A stretch of DNA of 64,000 nucleotides from Candidatus Krumholzibacteriota bacterium (GCA_016932415.1 JAFGCX010000035.1:1-64000), one strand, 5' to 3'. Counted from the first letter of the stretch, positions 14,845 to 24,556 are shown. Numbers and translations are program-made. The notes: generated by a model from the letters alone, not told the origin.

Positions 14845-16086
14845 ATGAATGATCTTAATGATAATACGACCGTCAACGTGCCGGTCGCGCCCCGCGAGCG
14901 GATCGCCGAGATCGACACTCTTCGCGGATTCGCGATGCTCGGCATCCTGATCATGAATATCCAGTCGTTTTCCATGATGAGCGCGGCATACCTGAACCCG
15001 ACCGCGTATGGCGATCTCGAGGGGATCAACAGGTGGGTCTGGATCCTGAGCCACATATTCGCCAACATGAAGTTCATGACGATCTTCTCGATGCTTTTCG
15101 GCGCCGGGATCGTGCTTATGACCGGCAGAATGGAGGAACGCGGAAAGAGCTCGGCCGGCATTCACTACAGGCGGATCTTCTGGCTTATCGTTATCGGGCT
15201 TATTCACGCGCATCTTCTCTGGCACGGAGATATTCTCGTGCCGTACGCCCTCTGCGGCCTTCTGGCCTGGCTGTTCAGAAGGCTTTCTCCGGGCAGGCTT
15301 CTTTGGATCGGTTTGGCAGTTGTGGCCGTCTCATCCCTGCTCTTTATTTTTTTCGGGATCACGATGCCGTACTGGCCGAAAGAATCGGTCCGGGGAACGA
15401 TGGCAAGCTGGATGCCGACCGCGGAGCAGATCGCCGAAGACCTCGCCAATCACAGGGCTGGATGGCTCGGTCAGATGGCTCACCGGAGCAGCGACTCCCT
15501 CAAGATGGAGACGGTATATTTCGTAATGGGTTCAGCCTGGAGAATAGGCGGTCTCATGCTTATGGGAATGGCTTTTTTCAAATGGGGGATCCTCACGGGG
15601 AAAAGATCGGCGAGGTTCTATCTGTCGATGGCGATGACCGGCCTCGCGACAGGTCTTACTATTGTAATCTTCGGACTGCAGAAGAATTTCGCCGCCGGCT
15701 GGGCCATGGAATATTCGTTCTTCCTCGGCTCCCAGTTCAATTACTGGGGAAGTATTCTCGTTTCCGGCGGATATATCGGCATTGTCATGCTGGCCTGCAG
15801 ATCTGCTCTGTTAAGGGGGATCACCTCGAGACTCGCCGCGGTAGGAAGGATGGCCCTGACAAACTATCTCTCCCAGACGCTGATCTGTACGACGATCTTC
15901 TACGGCCACGGATTCGGGCTCTACGGCAGCGTAGAGAGGAAATGGCAGATCATGATCGTATTCGCAATATGGATCCTCCAGTTCTATCTTTCTCCTCTCT
16001 GGCTCAAGTATTTCAGATTCGGACCGATAGAGTGGGTCTGGCGCTCGCTTACGTACTGGAAAGTACAGCCGATGCGGCAGGTATAA
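14845..16086 (+). CDS. DUF418-family integral membrane protein
   Basis: 413 aa. The family signature is at the start: RIAEIDTLRGFAMLGILIMNI (residues about 17-37), then IFSMLFGAGIVLMTGR (about 78-93). About ten hydrophobic helices follow, and the DUF418 domain near the C-terminus contains GRMALTNYLSQTLICTTIFY (about 333-352), FGPIEWVWRSLTYW and PM. The family (YeiB-like) is related to membrane acyltransferases. Its role is undefined, so transport or acyl transfer remain guesses. It is a single-gene transcript. Confidence 0.8.
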   Translation: MNDLNDNTTVNVPVAPRERIAEIDTLRGFAMLGILIMNIQSFSMMSAAYLNPTAYGDLEGINRWVWILSHIFANMKFMTIFSMLFGAGIVLMTGRMEERGKSSAGIHYRRIFWLIVIGLIHAHLLWHGDILVPYALCGLLAWLFRRLSPGRLLWIGLAVVAVSSLLFIFFGITMPYWPKESVRGTMASWMPTAEQIAEDLANHRAGWLGQMAHRSSDSLKMETVYFVMGSAWRIGGLMLMGMAFFKWGILTGKRSARFYLSMAMTGLATGLTIVIFGLQKNFAAGWAMEYSFFLGSQFNYWGSILVSGGYIGIVMLACRSALLRGITSRLAAVGRMALTNYLSQTLICTTIFYGHGFGLYGSVERKWQIMIVFAIWILQFYLSPLWLKYFRFGPIEWVWRSLTYWKVQPMRQV

Positions 16087-16213
16087 TTATGGCATATCTG
16101 GTAATTTTTTCAGGATCTGCGATTTGGAACGGTTATTGATTCAATAATAGATAATTATTGACCTGGAGGGTATTTCGAATGATTTTCTGTCGTTTTCGAC
16201 AAGGAGGCGCGAA

Positions 16214-17917
16214 ATGAGAGCTGGAAATCTTTCACAGGCTGTTTTCGCTTTATCGCTTATCTTTCTGGTATCGCTGGCTGGTTGTTCCGGATCGGACAGC
16301 GGAGGGAGCAATCCTGATCCTGATACTACAGCGCCTTATGTGACCGGAAGCTATCCGGCAGATGGCGCTACGGGAGTCTCAAGGACAGGTCCGTTCTGGA
16401 TCTCCTTCAGCGAAGCGATGGACGAGGAAAGCTTCGATGGCAATATCATTGTCTCCGGGGCCGCGTCGTTCGATTTCTACGCGAACGATAATTGTGACAC
16501 TCTTTTCTTTGCTCCCTATTCCCTGCTTTCGGCGAATACAACTTACGGGATCGGGATCGAAGCGGATGTAGAGGATCTTGCCGCCAATCCGATGGGCGCC
16601 GCATATGATCTCTCTTTCACGACCAATTCCGATGTCGATAATACTCATCCCCAGGTCTTGTCGGTCTATCCGGCCAATGGCGCTACCGGTGTAAGTTCAG
16701 GTGAAGTGATCGTTATCACCTTCACTGAACCGATTATTCAGTTCGACGACTGGGATACCCCGGCGCACATCATAATCACCCCGATGCCTGAAGATGGATA
16801 CTTCGAATTCCAGGGAAATTCAGTCTTTATCTATCATTCGCCATTCCCCTCCGAGACCCTGATCAGTGTCGAGATCACTTCCCTTGTCGAGGACCTGTCG
16901 GGAAATAATCTATCGCTGCCGTATTACTATTCATTTACGACAATCGCCGATAATGTCAGGCCATATCTGGCCAGCGCCTCTCCCTCGAATCACGCGACGG
17001 GGGTGTCGACCGAACTGGAGACGATGAGTTTTACATTCAGCGAACCGATGTATCCTGAATTCGATATGCCTGACGAGAACGTCGACGCGAGGATAATGCA
17101 ACTCTTTGCCGGAAACCCCGAATGGAACGAAGATTATTCCTCGCTGGAAATATCGCTTGCCAACGATCTTCTTCCCGGGTGCACCTACTGGGTCTATTTC
17201 GAGGATGTCACCGATATGGCGGAAAATCTTATTACACCAAATCCGACATATTATTACTTCTCCACGGCCGGGGAGACTTCGTACTATCCGGTCGGAGATA
17301 TGTACACATGGTATTTCATCAGTGAATATGCCGAACCGGCCAAGGTCGCCCAGGCAGAGCCCGATTACGAAATGTACAGGAGAATAGAAAACTATAACCC
17401 GTCGACGGGATATTTCGATGATGTCTTCAAAAGATGGGATGGAACGATTGAAGACAAGTCGTTCCTCCGGCTCGATGGAAATACAGTCTATCATGTCGGT
17501 CGCGAGGAATATGATGACGGGGTCTCGGTAATGACGATGATTTGGGATGATCCGATGCCTTACATCAAGCTCCCGGTCCCCGATCATGCCGGTGAATCAT
17601 GGTCCGTATCGGCGACGCTCACGGTCGAATCAGAATTGGTGATGTCGATCTCCGGTACATGCGAGATCGAATCGGGGACAACGACTGTAGAAGCCCCCGG
17701 TATGACGGGAGTATTCCGTCAATGTTACGTGCACCATCTGTATGTGACCGTGCAGAACTATGACGAAGGAGAGCCGAGCGGCACGAGCGACGTTCATCAG
17801 ATCACCTATCTGTGCGAAGGAGTCGGCCCGGTCATGTATACCGATTTCAGCAGCGATCCCCCTTATGAACAGTATGATTCATCGATCATAAACTGGTACT
17901 TTGGATCTCACGAGTAG
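16214..17917 (+). CDS. Lipoprotein with three SbsA-type Ig-like (Big_5) domains
   Basis: 567 aa with the ribosome site AAGGAGG and lipobox SLAGC (Cys24). Three repeats follow, each with a TxPxVxxxYPAxGATGVS start and an LSFTTNxD end: about 37-140, 145-240 and 246-355. This is the Big_5 pattern found in S-layer and adhesin proteins. The last 210 residues form a different, beta-rich domain that begins near YYPVGDMYTWYF and includes ...WDGTIEDKSFLRLDG and WSVSATLTVESELV. I read it as an exported surface protein with tandem Ig spacers; ligand unknown. Confidence 0.8.
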   Translation: MRAGNLSQAVFALSLIFLVSLAGCSGSDSGGSNPDPDTTAPYVTGSYPADGATGVSRTGPFWISFSEAMDEESFDGNIIVSGAASFDFYANDNCDTLFFAPYSLLSANTTYGIGIEADVEDLAANPMGAAYDLSFTTNSDVDNTHPQVLSVYPANGATGVSSGEVIVITFTEPIIQFDDWDTPAHIIITPMPEDGYFEFQGNSVFIYHSPFPSETLISVEITSLVEDLSGNNLSLPYYYSFTTIADNVRPYLASASPSNHATGVSTELETMSFTFSEPMYPEFDMPDENVDARIMQLFAGNPEWNEDYSSLEISLANDLLPGCTYWVYFEDVTDMAENLITPNPTYYYFSTAGETSYYPVGDMYTWYFISEYAEPAKVAQAEPDYEMYRRIENYNPSTGYFDDVFKRWDGTIEDKSFLRLDGNTVYHVGREEYDDGVSVMTMIWDDPMPYIKLPVPDHAGESWSVSATLTVESELVMSISGTCEIESGTTTVEAPGMTGVFRQCYVHHLYVTVQNYDEGEPSGTSDVHQITYLCEGVGPVMYTDFSSDPPYEQYDSSIINWYFGSHE

Positions 17918-17940
17918 GGCAATGACCGATCTTTACAATT

Positions 17941-17977
17941 CAGCCGGCGGATGGGAAAAGGTCCCGTCTGCCGGCTG
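17941..17977 (+). terminator. Stem-loop after the Ig-like lipoprotein gene
   Basis: CAGCCGGC (17941-17948) pairs with GCCGGCTG (17970-17977), with a further GGGA/TCCC inner match. No T-run follows, so it may be a weak terminator or a 3'-end stabiliser. Confidence 0.5.
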
Positions 17978-18044
17978 TGTCTATGATTCGTTCAATAAAA
18001 CCAGCTTAACCAGAGATTAATATAAATAGGAAAGGGTATCTCTC

Positions 18045-18073
18045 TTGACTTTTAGAGAGCCTCTATTTATGTT
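18045..18073 (+). promoter_or_regulatory. Sigma70-type promoter of the glutamate dehydrogenase gene
   Basis: TTGACT (18045-18050), a 17-base spacer and TATGTT (18068-18073) lie 42 bases before the ATG. The spacer carries the small inverted repeat TAGAG-AGC-CTCTA (18053-18065), which could be an operator. Confidence 0.6.
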
Positions 18074-18114
18074 GCCAACGAAAAGAGGTTCTCAACACGA
18101 CAGGAGGAATATTA

Positions 18115-19401
18115 ATGGCTGATAAGTCGTTTAATGCCTTTGAAATGGCGCAATCGCAGTTTGACAATGTGGCCAATATTCTGGATCTCGATGAAGGTAC
18201 AAGGGATCTGCTTCGTTTTAACCAGAGAGAGTACCATGTGAGCATCCCCGTTCGCATGGATGATGGAAGCTTTAAAGTATTCAGGGGTTTCAGAGTTCAG
18301 CACAATGATTCCAGAGGTCCGGCAAAGGGTGGAATACGTTTTCATCCGATGGAAACAATAGATACTGTGAGAGCCCTTGCCATGTGGATGACATGGAAGT
18401 GTGCCGTAGTGGATATTCCTCTGGGAGGAGCCAAGGGTGGAGTGATATGTGATCCGCATAATCTCAGCGCCCGGGAACAGGAAGGCATATGCCGAGGGTG
18501 GATCCGTCAGCTCTCGAGGGATGTGGGACCTCTAAACGATGTTCCAGCGCCGGATGTAATGACATCACCACAGCATATGTTATGGATGCTTGATGAATTT
18601 GAAACCATCAGGGGGGCTAAATACCCGGGATTTATTACTGGAAAACCTGTGGGGATGGGAGGCTCGCTTGGCAGGACAGAGGCGACCGGGTATGGAGTAG
18701 TATTCAATATTCGTGAGGCTCTCAAGGAGTTGAACATCTCCCCCGCTGATACGACAGCGAGCGTTCAGGGTTTCGGTAATGTCGCCCAGTACGCTGTCGA
18801 GCTTTACACAGAGATATGGGGAAAAGTCATCTGCATATCCTGCTGGGACCAGAAAGACCAGGTCTCTTACAGTTTTAAAAAAGCTGATGGGATCGATCTG
18901 AAGGAACTAAAAAATATTACGGACAGATTCGGTGGAGTTGACAAGAAGAAAGCCGAAAGTCTGGGATATGAGATTCTTCCTGGTGGCGCCTGGATCGAGC
19001 AGGAAGTCGATATTCTGATTCCGGCAGCTCTCGAAAACCAGATTACGATGGAGAATGTCGGTAAAATCAGTGATAAGGTGAAGATTATTGCCGAGGGCGC
19101 GAATGGACCGACGACACCTGGAGCAGATAAAGAGATTGCCAAGCGCGGCATTTTCATGATTCCTGATCTTCTGGCGAATGCCGGTGGCGTAACCTGCAGT
19201 TATTTTGAACAGGTCCAATGCAACATGAACTATTTCTGGGAGAAAGACGAAGTTCTTGGTAAGCTTGACACGAAAATAACAAACGCATTCAACGCCGTCA
19301 ATGAAATGGCAAAATCCCGAAAGCTGTATATGCGCGACGCGGCTTATGTCATAGCCGTGGGACGCGTGGTTGAAGCGTGCAGGGAACGTGGCTGGATCTG
19401 A
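18115..19401 (+). CDS. Glutamate dehydrogenase (Glu/Leu/Phe/Val dehydrogenase family)
   Basis: 428 aa with the ribosome site AGGAGG. It converts glutamate to 2-oxoglutarate and ammonium, or the reverse, with NAD(P). Family motifs are complete: PAKGGIRFHP with K71, WKCAVVDIPLGGAKGGV with the catalytic K107, APDVMTSPQHMLWMLDEF, the Rossmann start SVQGFGNVAQYA (about 220), IIAEGANGPTTP, and GGVTCSYFEQVQ near the end. Length and order match hexameric bacterial/archaeal GDH (about 420 aa). Coenzyme choice cannot be decided. It has its own promoter and stands 230 bases before the two ATP-grasp genes. Confidence 0.92.
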   Translation: MADKSFNAFEMAQSQFDNVANILDLDEGTRDLLRFNQREYHVSIPVRMDDGSFKVFRGFRVQHNDSRGPAKGGIRFHPMETIDTVRALAMWMTWKCAVVDIPLGGAKGGVICDPHNLSAREQEGICRGWIRQLSRDVGPLNDVPAPDVMTSPQHMLWMLDEFETIRGAKYPGFITGKPVGMGGSLGRTEATGYGVVFNIREALKELNISPADTTASVQGFGNVAQYAVELYTEIWGKVICISCWDQKDQVSYSFKKADGIDLKELKNITDRFGGVDKKKAESLGYEILPGGAWIEQEVDILIPAALENQITMENVGKISDKVKIIAEGANGPTTPGADKEIAKRGIFMIPDLLANAGGVTCSYFEQVQCNMNYFWEKDEVLGKLDTKITNAFNAVNEMAKSRKLYMRDAAYVIAVGRVVEACRERGWI

Positions 19402-19633
19402 TGGTAGAAAGAGATTAAAACCGGCATTCAACAGGAAATTTGATTCAGGACTGAAACGAAATCAGGCTTATCGTTTTGCCAGGGTTTGCCGTTGGTGATT
19501 CGATGGGATATTTATACTGGATATAGAGACTCACGAACGTGGGCCGGTGGGTATTTAATTACGATTTTCCTCCCGGGTTGACGGGAAACCCCGGTATACG
19601 CTGAGAGTATCTTCCTGCGAGAGGTGTTCGCTG

Positions 19634-21400
19634 ATGGCCAGGAAAAGATACAGTCCTCACAAAGGTTCACTTGTTCCGTTCGACCGCACTTTATTTTCAA
19701 ACAAACATAAATTTACATATATCGGAAAGGGGGAAATCGGTGGCAAGGCCCACGGATTGGCCGAGTTCAAAGGTATTATTGAATCGGGGGTCTTCGACAG
19801 GTTTTCTCCGGATATTTCTGTAACGATACCCGCGTTAACGGTTATTACTACCGAATATTTCGATCAGTTCATCAGGCAGAATGACCTCAAAGAGATAGCG
19901 TTTTCAAGCGCGAGAGATGATTTGATCGCCAATACCTTTCTGCAGGCCAGGCTTCCGGTTCAGCTGCTTGGAGATCTGAGGTCGCTGGTTCAGCAGGTCC
20001 ATACGCCTCTGGCGGTGCGTTCTTCGAGTATGTTGGAGGATGCCATGTTTGAACCGTTCGCAAGCGTGTACGGGACAAAAATGATACCGAATAATCAGCC
20101 GGGCGTGGACTCAAGATTCCATAAACTTGTCGAAGCGATAAAATATGTCTATGCTTCGACCTTTTTCAAAGCCGCGGCAAATTACATGAAAGCTACTCAT
20201 CACACCCTTCATGACGAGAAAATGGCTGTCATCATCCAGGAAGTCATTGGGACAAGGTTTGGGGAGCGATTCTATCCACATATATCAGGCGTAGTGCGTT
20301 CATACAATTTTTATCCATACGGAAACGCCGAGCCGGAAGAAGGTGTGGTGGATCTGGCCCTGGGAATGGGGAGAACTATAGTAGATGAAGGAACAGCCTG
20401 GTCGTATTCGCCAGCTTATCCTAAAACCGGCCCGCCGTTTAATTCTGTAAACGATATGATGAAAAGTTCCCAGACAAAATTCTGGGCTGTGAACATGCAG
20501 GCTCCGGGCAGGTACAATCCGGTGGATGAAGTCGAATATATGGAAAAATACGACCTTACCGCAGCGGAATATGATGGTTCCTTAAGTTACATAGCTTCAA
20601 CACTGGATTTACAGGATGGAAGAATTACATCCGGCACTGGTATCACGGGCCCAAGAATCCTCGATTTCGCGCCGATTCTCAAATCAAAAATGATACCACT
20701 GAACGAGCTTCTGGAAACGCTTCTCAAGATAAGCGAAGATCGGCTCGGTATGAGAGTCGAGATCGAATTCGCTTTGCGACTGGACAGGATGGACTGTTCT
20801 CCTGCCGATTTTGGTTTTCTTCAGATCAGGCCGATGGTTGTATCCGACACTGAGGTTGAATTGAACCAGAGTGAACTGATCGGAGATGGGGTTCTCGTCT
20901 CGTCAGAGACAGTACTTGGAAACGGGATCCTGGATACTATAAGAGATATCGTTTACATAGACCCCGATCGGTTCGATGTAAGCAACTCGAGGGAAATCGC
21001 CGGGCAACTGGATAAATTCAACGAAATTCTTGTTGATTCAAAAAAACCCTATCTTCTCATAGGCTTCGGCAGGTTGGGAACATCGGATCCTTCATGTGGA
21101 GTGCCAGTTACGTTCGATCAGATATCCGGGGCAAAAGCGATAATCGAATCCTCACTTCCAGATCTGGCTTTCAATCTAAGCCAGGGATCGCATTTCTTTC
21201 ATAATGTTACAAGTTTCAGGATTTTTTATTTTTCTGTAAATCACTGGAGCGAGTATGGTATTGACTGGGACTGGTTGAAGAAACAGAAAGTGATCAGAGA
21301 GACGGAGTTCCTGAAACATGTTGAGCTTCCTTCTGCTTTACTGGTCAAGGTGGACGGACGGAAGGGCAGGGGAGTCATATTTTATGAGCGAAAAAAATAA
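19634..21400 (+). CDS. PEP/pyruvate-binding (PPDK_N, ATP-grasp) protein without swivel or PEP domain
   Basis: 588 aa. The N-terminal half resembles the ATP-binding domain of pyruvate phosphate dikinase: GGKAHGL (35-41), LAVRSSSMLEDA (about 125-136), MAVIIQEVIGTRFG, VRSYNFYPYG and FGFLQIRPMVV (about 395-405). In PPDK the equivalent Lys and Arg bind ATP. The phosphohistidine segment (GGxTSHAA) and TIM barrel are absent. A C-terminal domain (about 430-545) with VYIDPDRF, GFGRLGTSDP and GSHFFHNV is shared with the next protein. No signal peptide. It overlaps the next gene by 17 bases, so the two products are probably made together and may form a complex. Confidence 0.8.
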   Translation: MARKRYSPHKGSLVPFDRTLFSNKHKFTYIGKGEIGGKAHGLAEFKGIIESGVFDRFSPDISVTIPALTVITTEYFDQFIRQNDLKEIAFSSARDDLIANTFLQARLPVQLLGDLRSLVQQVHTPLAVRSSSMLEDAMFEPFASVYGTKMIPNNQPGVDSRFHKLVEAIKYVYASTFFKAAANYMKATHHTLHDEKMAVIIQEVIGTRFGERFYPHISGVVRSYNFYPYGNAEPEEGVVDLALGMGRTIVDEGTAWSYSPAYPKTGPPFNSVNDMMKSSQTKFWAVNMQAPGRYNPVDEVEYMEKYDLTAAEYDGSLSYIASTLDLQDGRITSGTGITGPRILDFAPILKSKMIPLNELLETLLKISEDRLGMRVEIEFALRLDRMDCSPADFGFLQIRPMVVSDTEVELNQSELIGDGVLVSSETVLGNGILDTIRDIVYIDPDRFDVSNSREIAGQLDKFNEILVDSKKPYLLIGFGRLGTSDPSCGVPVTFDQISGAKAIIESSLPDLAFNLSQGSHFFHNVTSFRIFYFSVNHWSEYGIDWDWLKKQKVIRETEFLKHVELPSALLVKVDGRKGRGVIFYERKK

Positions 21401-24400
21401 TATTACAGACGATCTGATCAAATCTTTCCTTGAAAGGGAAAAGGAACTGAAATGTCTTTACAGGATCGAGGAGATCCTCAAACAGTCTGATAAAGATCAG
21501 GATCAGATTTACAGCAGGATCCTCGACGCCGTTCCGCCGGGGTTACAGTATCCGGATATTTGTAAAGCCAAAATAACGCTCGGAACGAAGATATTCGAAC
21601 CTTACAGGTTTGTGGAGACGGAGTGGGTTTTAAAAGCTGATATTCTGGTCCAGGAAAAGAAGGCTGGAGAAATCAGTGTCTATTATTCAAGGGAAATGCC
21701 TCCGGAAGATGAGGGTCCTTTTCTTAAACATGAGAAAAGGTTGCTTGAAGCGATAGCGGACCGGCTCGGCAGTTCGATTCTTCACCAAAACCTCAAGGAT
21801 GCGGAAGAAGAGTCCGGAACCGATCATGGAGATGAATCCCACGAATGGAACGTCGTACTCAACCTCCTGCGCCATACTGACAGAAACTTGTTTATAAGCC
21901 TTTCGGAGAGGATGCTGAATCATCTCAGCTGGACCGGATTATCAGAAATAGAGGATATCCCTCTGATATCAAAGAAAAACAGATTGGATGGGGCCGCTGA
22001 TCTGGACAGGGAAAGCAACAAACCTCACATGAGAGAGAGATCTGAACTTTCAGACGCCAATTGCGAACAGATATTCAAGGTTGCAGCCAAACACTATACT
22101 GATGAGAAGATCCTCGATTATCTGCAGAAATGGATAGCGGATGATAAATTGAAATACCTGGTGCACGTAGCTAACCGCAACCTTACTCTTGCCGAGATCA
22201 TTTCGGCAGTAAGGAGATATAGGGATATCGCGCATGAGGGTATCGATCTATCTCCCGTCGCGAGAAAAGGTGTTATCGTATCTTTGATAAGAAGGTTTTT
22301 TTCAAGCCAGCTGAACTACATTCGATTGGCCAAGAATTACGTCAGAAACAATGACTTCTTTGATATCATCGACAGAATAGTTTTTACAAGGGACAGTCAC
22401 GGCAGGCTGGGAGGAAAAAACGCCGGCCTATTCCTGGCGGAAGCTATAATAAAGAAATCCAATGATTCCAACGATCTGTTGAGAGCGGTGAAATTTCCCA
22501 GGAGCTGGCACGTCACATCCGATGTCATCCTGGGATTCCTGAAGTACAACAATATGGATGAGGTGGTCGAACAGAAATACAAGGAAATAAACCAGATTCG
22601 GCAGGAATATCCATATGTCATCCGGACCTTTAAAAACGGGCAGTTTCCGCCGGAAGTCGTTCAGGGTCTTTCGATGGTTCTCGACGAATTCGATGAAAAA
22701 CCGCTTATAGTAAGAAGTTCGAGCCTTCTCGAAGACAGCCTTGGCGCGGCCTTTTCCGGCAAGTACAAGAGTCTTTTTCTGGCGAACCAGGGAAGCAAGC
22801 AGCAGAGGCTGGAAGCGCTCATGGACGCGATCGCGGAAGTCTATTCATCGGTATTCGGCCCCGACCCGATACAGTACAGGGCTGAAAGGAATCTTCTCGA
22901 TTTTGCCGAAGAGATGGGAATCATTATCCAGGAGGTCGTTGGAAGGCGGATCGGCGATTATTATTTACCGGCTTTCGCCGGGGTGGCTTTCAGCAGGAAC
23001 GACTTCAGGTGGTCTCCAAGAATAAAAAGGGAAGATGGATTGATGCGTCTCGTTCCCGGACTCGGAACAAGAGCCGTGGACAGGATAAGCGAGGATTATC
23101 CGATCCTTATCGCTCCCGGGCAGCCAGGGCTCAGGGTCAACGTGACGGCGGAGGAAATCGTCTATTATTCTCCGAAAAAGATAGATGTTATAAATTTAAA
23201 GACAAATTCCTTCGAAACGATCGATATAAAGGAACTGTTGAAGAAGCATGGCGCTGAACTGCCGCTCGTAAATAAAATAGTATCAAAATTTGAAGATGAT
23301 CATCTGAAAAAACCTATGGCAATGAATGTCGATTTTGCCAGGGATGATCTTGCGGTTACGTTTGAAGGAATAATCAATGATTCCGACCTGATAAACCAGG
23401 TCAATGGGCTTCTAAAGCTTCTGGAAAACAAGATGGAATCATCCGTCGATATAGAGTTCGCTCATGACGGCGAAAATTTTTATCTTCTTCAATGCAGGCC
23501 CCAGAGTTTCAATGTGGACAGCGCGCCGGTGGCGATACCAAAGGATGTACGGAGTGATAGAGTAATATTCTCAGCTCATAAGTATGTTTCGAACGGCCGC
23601 GTTCCCGATCTCACTCACATCGTTTATGTGGATCCACAGAAGTATTCAGAACTTGGCAGGAGGGAAGATCTGGTCAAGGTTGGAAGAGCTGTCGGGGAAC
23701 TGAACAAGCTTTTACCAAAGCGTCAATTCATTCTCATGGGTCCCGGCCGCTGGGGGAGCCGTGGAGATATCAAGCTTGGCGTCAGTGTCTCCTATTCAGA
23801 TATTAACAACACGGCAGTGCTTGTGGAGATAGCCAAGAAGAAGGGCAACTATATGCCGGACCTTTCATTCGGCACGCATTTCTTCCAGGATCTGGTCGAA
23901 GGGCAGATCCGCTATCTTCCGCTCTACCCTGACAACGCGAAAAACGCTTTTAACGAAAAATTTCTGCTTGGTTCGAAAAATATACTTGGAGATATGTTGC
24001 CGAAGTATTCATCGCTTTCCGATGTAATCCGTCTTATTGATATTCCGGAAGTGACCGGCGGTCTTGTTTTCAGGGTCCTGATGAACGCTGATCTGGGCGA
24101 AGCTCTGGGTATTCTTGACGAACCGGGAAAAGAAGCAGACACGGATGACCGAGAGATCGTTAACTATGAGATTCCTACTGAAAAGTACTGGTTGTGGCGG
24201 CTTCGCATGGCTGAACAGATAGCGTCAGAGCTGGATCCGAACCGTTTCGGAGTCGCCGGTTTCTATGTCTTTGGAAGCACGAAGAACGCTACCGCGGGAT
24301 TGAAGAGTGACATCGACATATTGATTCATTTCAGGGGAAATAAAAATCAGCGAGGGGATCTTACCGCATGGCTGGAAGGTTGGAGCCTGTGCCTGGATGA

Positions 24401-24554
24401 AATCAATTATTTGAAGACCGGTTACAGGATCGGAGGATTGCTCGACGTCCATATAATTACCGATGATGACATCCGTAACAAAACGAGCTATGCCGTCAAG
24501 ATAGGGGCGATCACTGATGCTGCCAGAGAGATACCCCTCAAAGGGAAAGACTAG
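21384..24554 (+). CDS. Sensor-like/PPDK_N/nucleotidyltransferase fusion protein
   Basis: 1056 aa from the ATG at 21384, which has GGGGAG upstream and overlaps the previous gene. Order: a GAF-like sensor region (about 15-140); a helical region (about 155-330); a PPDK_N ATP-grasp domain with LGGKNAGLF (341-349), VRSSSLLEDSLGAAFSG (about 442), IIQEVVG and LLQCRPQS; then the domain shared with the upstream protein (about 720-860) with VYVDPQKY, GPGRWGSRGD (785) and GTHFFQDL (829). It ends in a polymerase-beta-type nucleotidyltransferase (about 945-1056): VFGSTKN...SDIDILI with a third acid in LLDVHII. No phosphohistidine or PEP site is visible. An ATP-dependent, regulated nucleotidyl or phosphoryl transfer is inferred; substrate unknown. 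Confidence 0.8.
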   Translation: MSEKNNITDDLIKSFLEREKELKCLYRIEEILKQSDKDQDQIYSRILDAVPPGLQYPDICKAKITLGTKIFEPYRFVETEWVLKADILVQEKKAGEISVYYSREMPPEDEGPFLKHEKRLLEAIADRLGSSILHQNLKDAEEESGTDHGDESHEWNVVLNLLRHTDRNLFISLSERMLNHLSWTGLSEIEDIPLISKKNRLDGAADLDRESNKPHMRERSELSDANCEQIFKVAAKHYTDEKILDYLQKWIADDKLKYLVHVANRNLTLAEIISAVRRYRDIAHEGIDLSPVARKGVIVSLIRRFFSSQLNYIRLAKNYVRNNDFFDIIDRIVFTRDSHGRLGGKNAGLFLAEAIIKKSNDSNDLLRAVKFPRSWHVTSDVILGFLKYNNMDEVVEQKYKEINQIRQEYPYVIRTFKNGQFPPEVVQGLSMVLDEFDEKPLIVRSSSLLEDSLGAAFSGKYKSLFLANQGSKQQRLEALMDAIAEVYSSVFGPDPIQYRAERNLLDFAEEMGIIIQEVVGRRIGDYYLPAFAGVAFSRNDFRWSPRIKREDGLMRLVPGLGTRAVDRISEDYPILIAPGQPGLRVNVTAEEIVYYSPKKIDVINLKTNSFETIDIKELLKKHGAELPLVNKIVSKFEDDHLKKPMAMNVDFARDDLAVTFEGIINDSDLINQVNGLLKLLENKMESSVDIEFAHDGENFYLLQCRPQSFNVDSAPVAIPKDVRSDRVIFSAHKYVSNGRVPDLTHIVYVDPQKYSELGRREDLVKVGRAVGELNKLLPKRQFILMGPGRWGSRGDIKLGVSVSYSDINNTAVLVEIAKKKGNYMPDLSFGTHFFQDLVEGQIRYLPLYPDNAKNAFNEKFLLGSKNILGDMLPKYSSLSDVIRLIDIPEVTGGLVFRVLMNADLGEALGILDEPGKEADTDDREIVNYEIPTEKYWLWRLRMAEQIASELDPNRFGVAGFYVFGSTKNATAGLKSDIDILIHFRGNKNQRGDLTAWLEGWSLCLDEINYLKTGYRIGGLLDVHIITDDDIRNKTSYAVKIGAITDAAREIPLKGKD

Positions 24555-24556
24555 TC

